Positions 63,791 through 64,000 of a stretch of DNA of 64,000 nt are shown piece after piece. Position 1 is the first letter of the stretch. Every line of letters starts with the position of its first letter. This DNA is from UBA5704 sp036380715. GTDB taxonomy: Bacteria > Acidobacteriota > Thermoanaerobaculia > Multivoradales > UBA5704. The notes beneath the pieces were generated by a model. The model saw only the letters and a list, made by a program, of their open reading frames with translations, ran no database searches and had not been told where the DNA came from. The DNA is taken from positions 1 through 64,000 of the forward strand of contig DASVEF010000317.1 of assembly GCA_036380715.1 (NCBI GenBank), read 5' to 3'. The position numbers were made by a program, and so were the translations under genes.

Positions 63791-64000
<210 letters not shown>

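Overview
The window is high-GC DNA with coupled operons, signal peptides, lipoproteins and outer-membrane-type proteins. It looks like a Gram-negative soil or sediment bacterium. The mix of an AfsR/SARP regulator, many sigma-54 systems, SdrD/Cna-B surface proteins, DinB and DUF2383 proteins suggests Acidobacteriota (Thermoanaerobaculia-like). That placement is inference, because no rRNA or other phylogenetic marker beyond leuS is present. No tRNA, rRNA or CRISPR array was seen.

Layout. 0-2.4 kb: an IS1182-type element abutting the remnant of a small secreted protein with a WDPNG C-terminus, a Fis-type HTH fragment and a 21-bp minisatellite. 2.4-11.3 kb: an AfsR/SARP-like activator, a small divergent gene, an SdrD-like surface protein and a compact lasso-peptide cluster (cyclase, precursor, HPr-kinase-like kinase, convergent B2 protease). 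Phased CCTGACG direct repeats lie before the activator and before the surface-protein gene. 11.7-20.6 kb: a large secreted polysaccharide-lyase-like protein with six FN3 domains, a sulfotransferase, a lipoprotein glycosidase, and VOC and DinB proteins. 20.6-38.7 kb: a surface and signalling region with an atypical chaperone/usher-like operon, a hybrid kinase, a response regulator, an HK/NtrC/REC/GGDEF-EAL operon, a lipoprotein, a PilZ protein and a glycosyltransferase. 38.8-51.4 kb: mostly housekeeping and envelope genes (CBS/DUF21 protein, DUF2383, M50 protease, secreted metalloprotease, LURP-one protein, alpha/beta hydrolase, class 3 lipase, CASTOR-like channel), a second WDPNG peptide and a TPR protein. 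51.4-64 kb: leuS with an amino-acid-dehydrogenase-like gene, an MMPL transporter, a PIN-type toxin-antitoxin pair, and a sensor/NtrC pair downstream of a MacB-type ABC transporter operon that runs off the window end.

The most interesting signal is regulatory. A 15-bp imperfect palindrome, roughly GTCCRGNNNCTGGAC, occurs mostly in pairs 20-21 bp apart at four intergenic loci (21777-21871, 36286-36321, 36808-36842, 37423-37458). Each locus lies 50-110 bp upstream of one or more good sigma-54 promoters (GG-N10-GC). The promoters drive the chaperone/usher-like operon, the divergent two-gene operon, the HK/NtrC operon itself, the lipoprotein and the PilZ gene. I infer that the NtrC-type regulator at 32906-34255 binds these sites, regulates itself and couples surface-fibre production to c-di-GMP signalling. 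A second point of interest is the lasso cluster, which carries a kinase but shows no RRE (B1) protein or transporter, and whose core has acidic residues at all three possible ring-closing positions.
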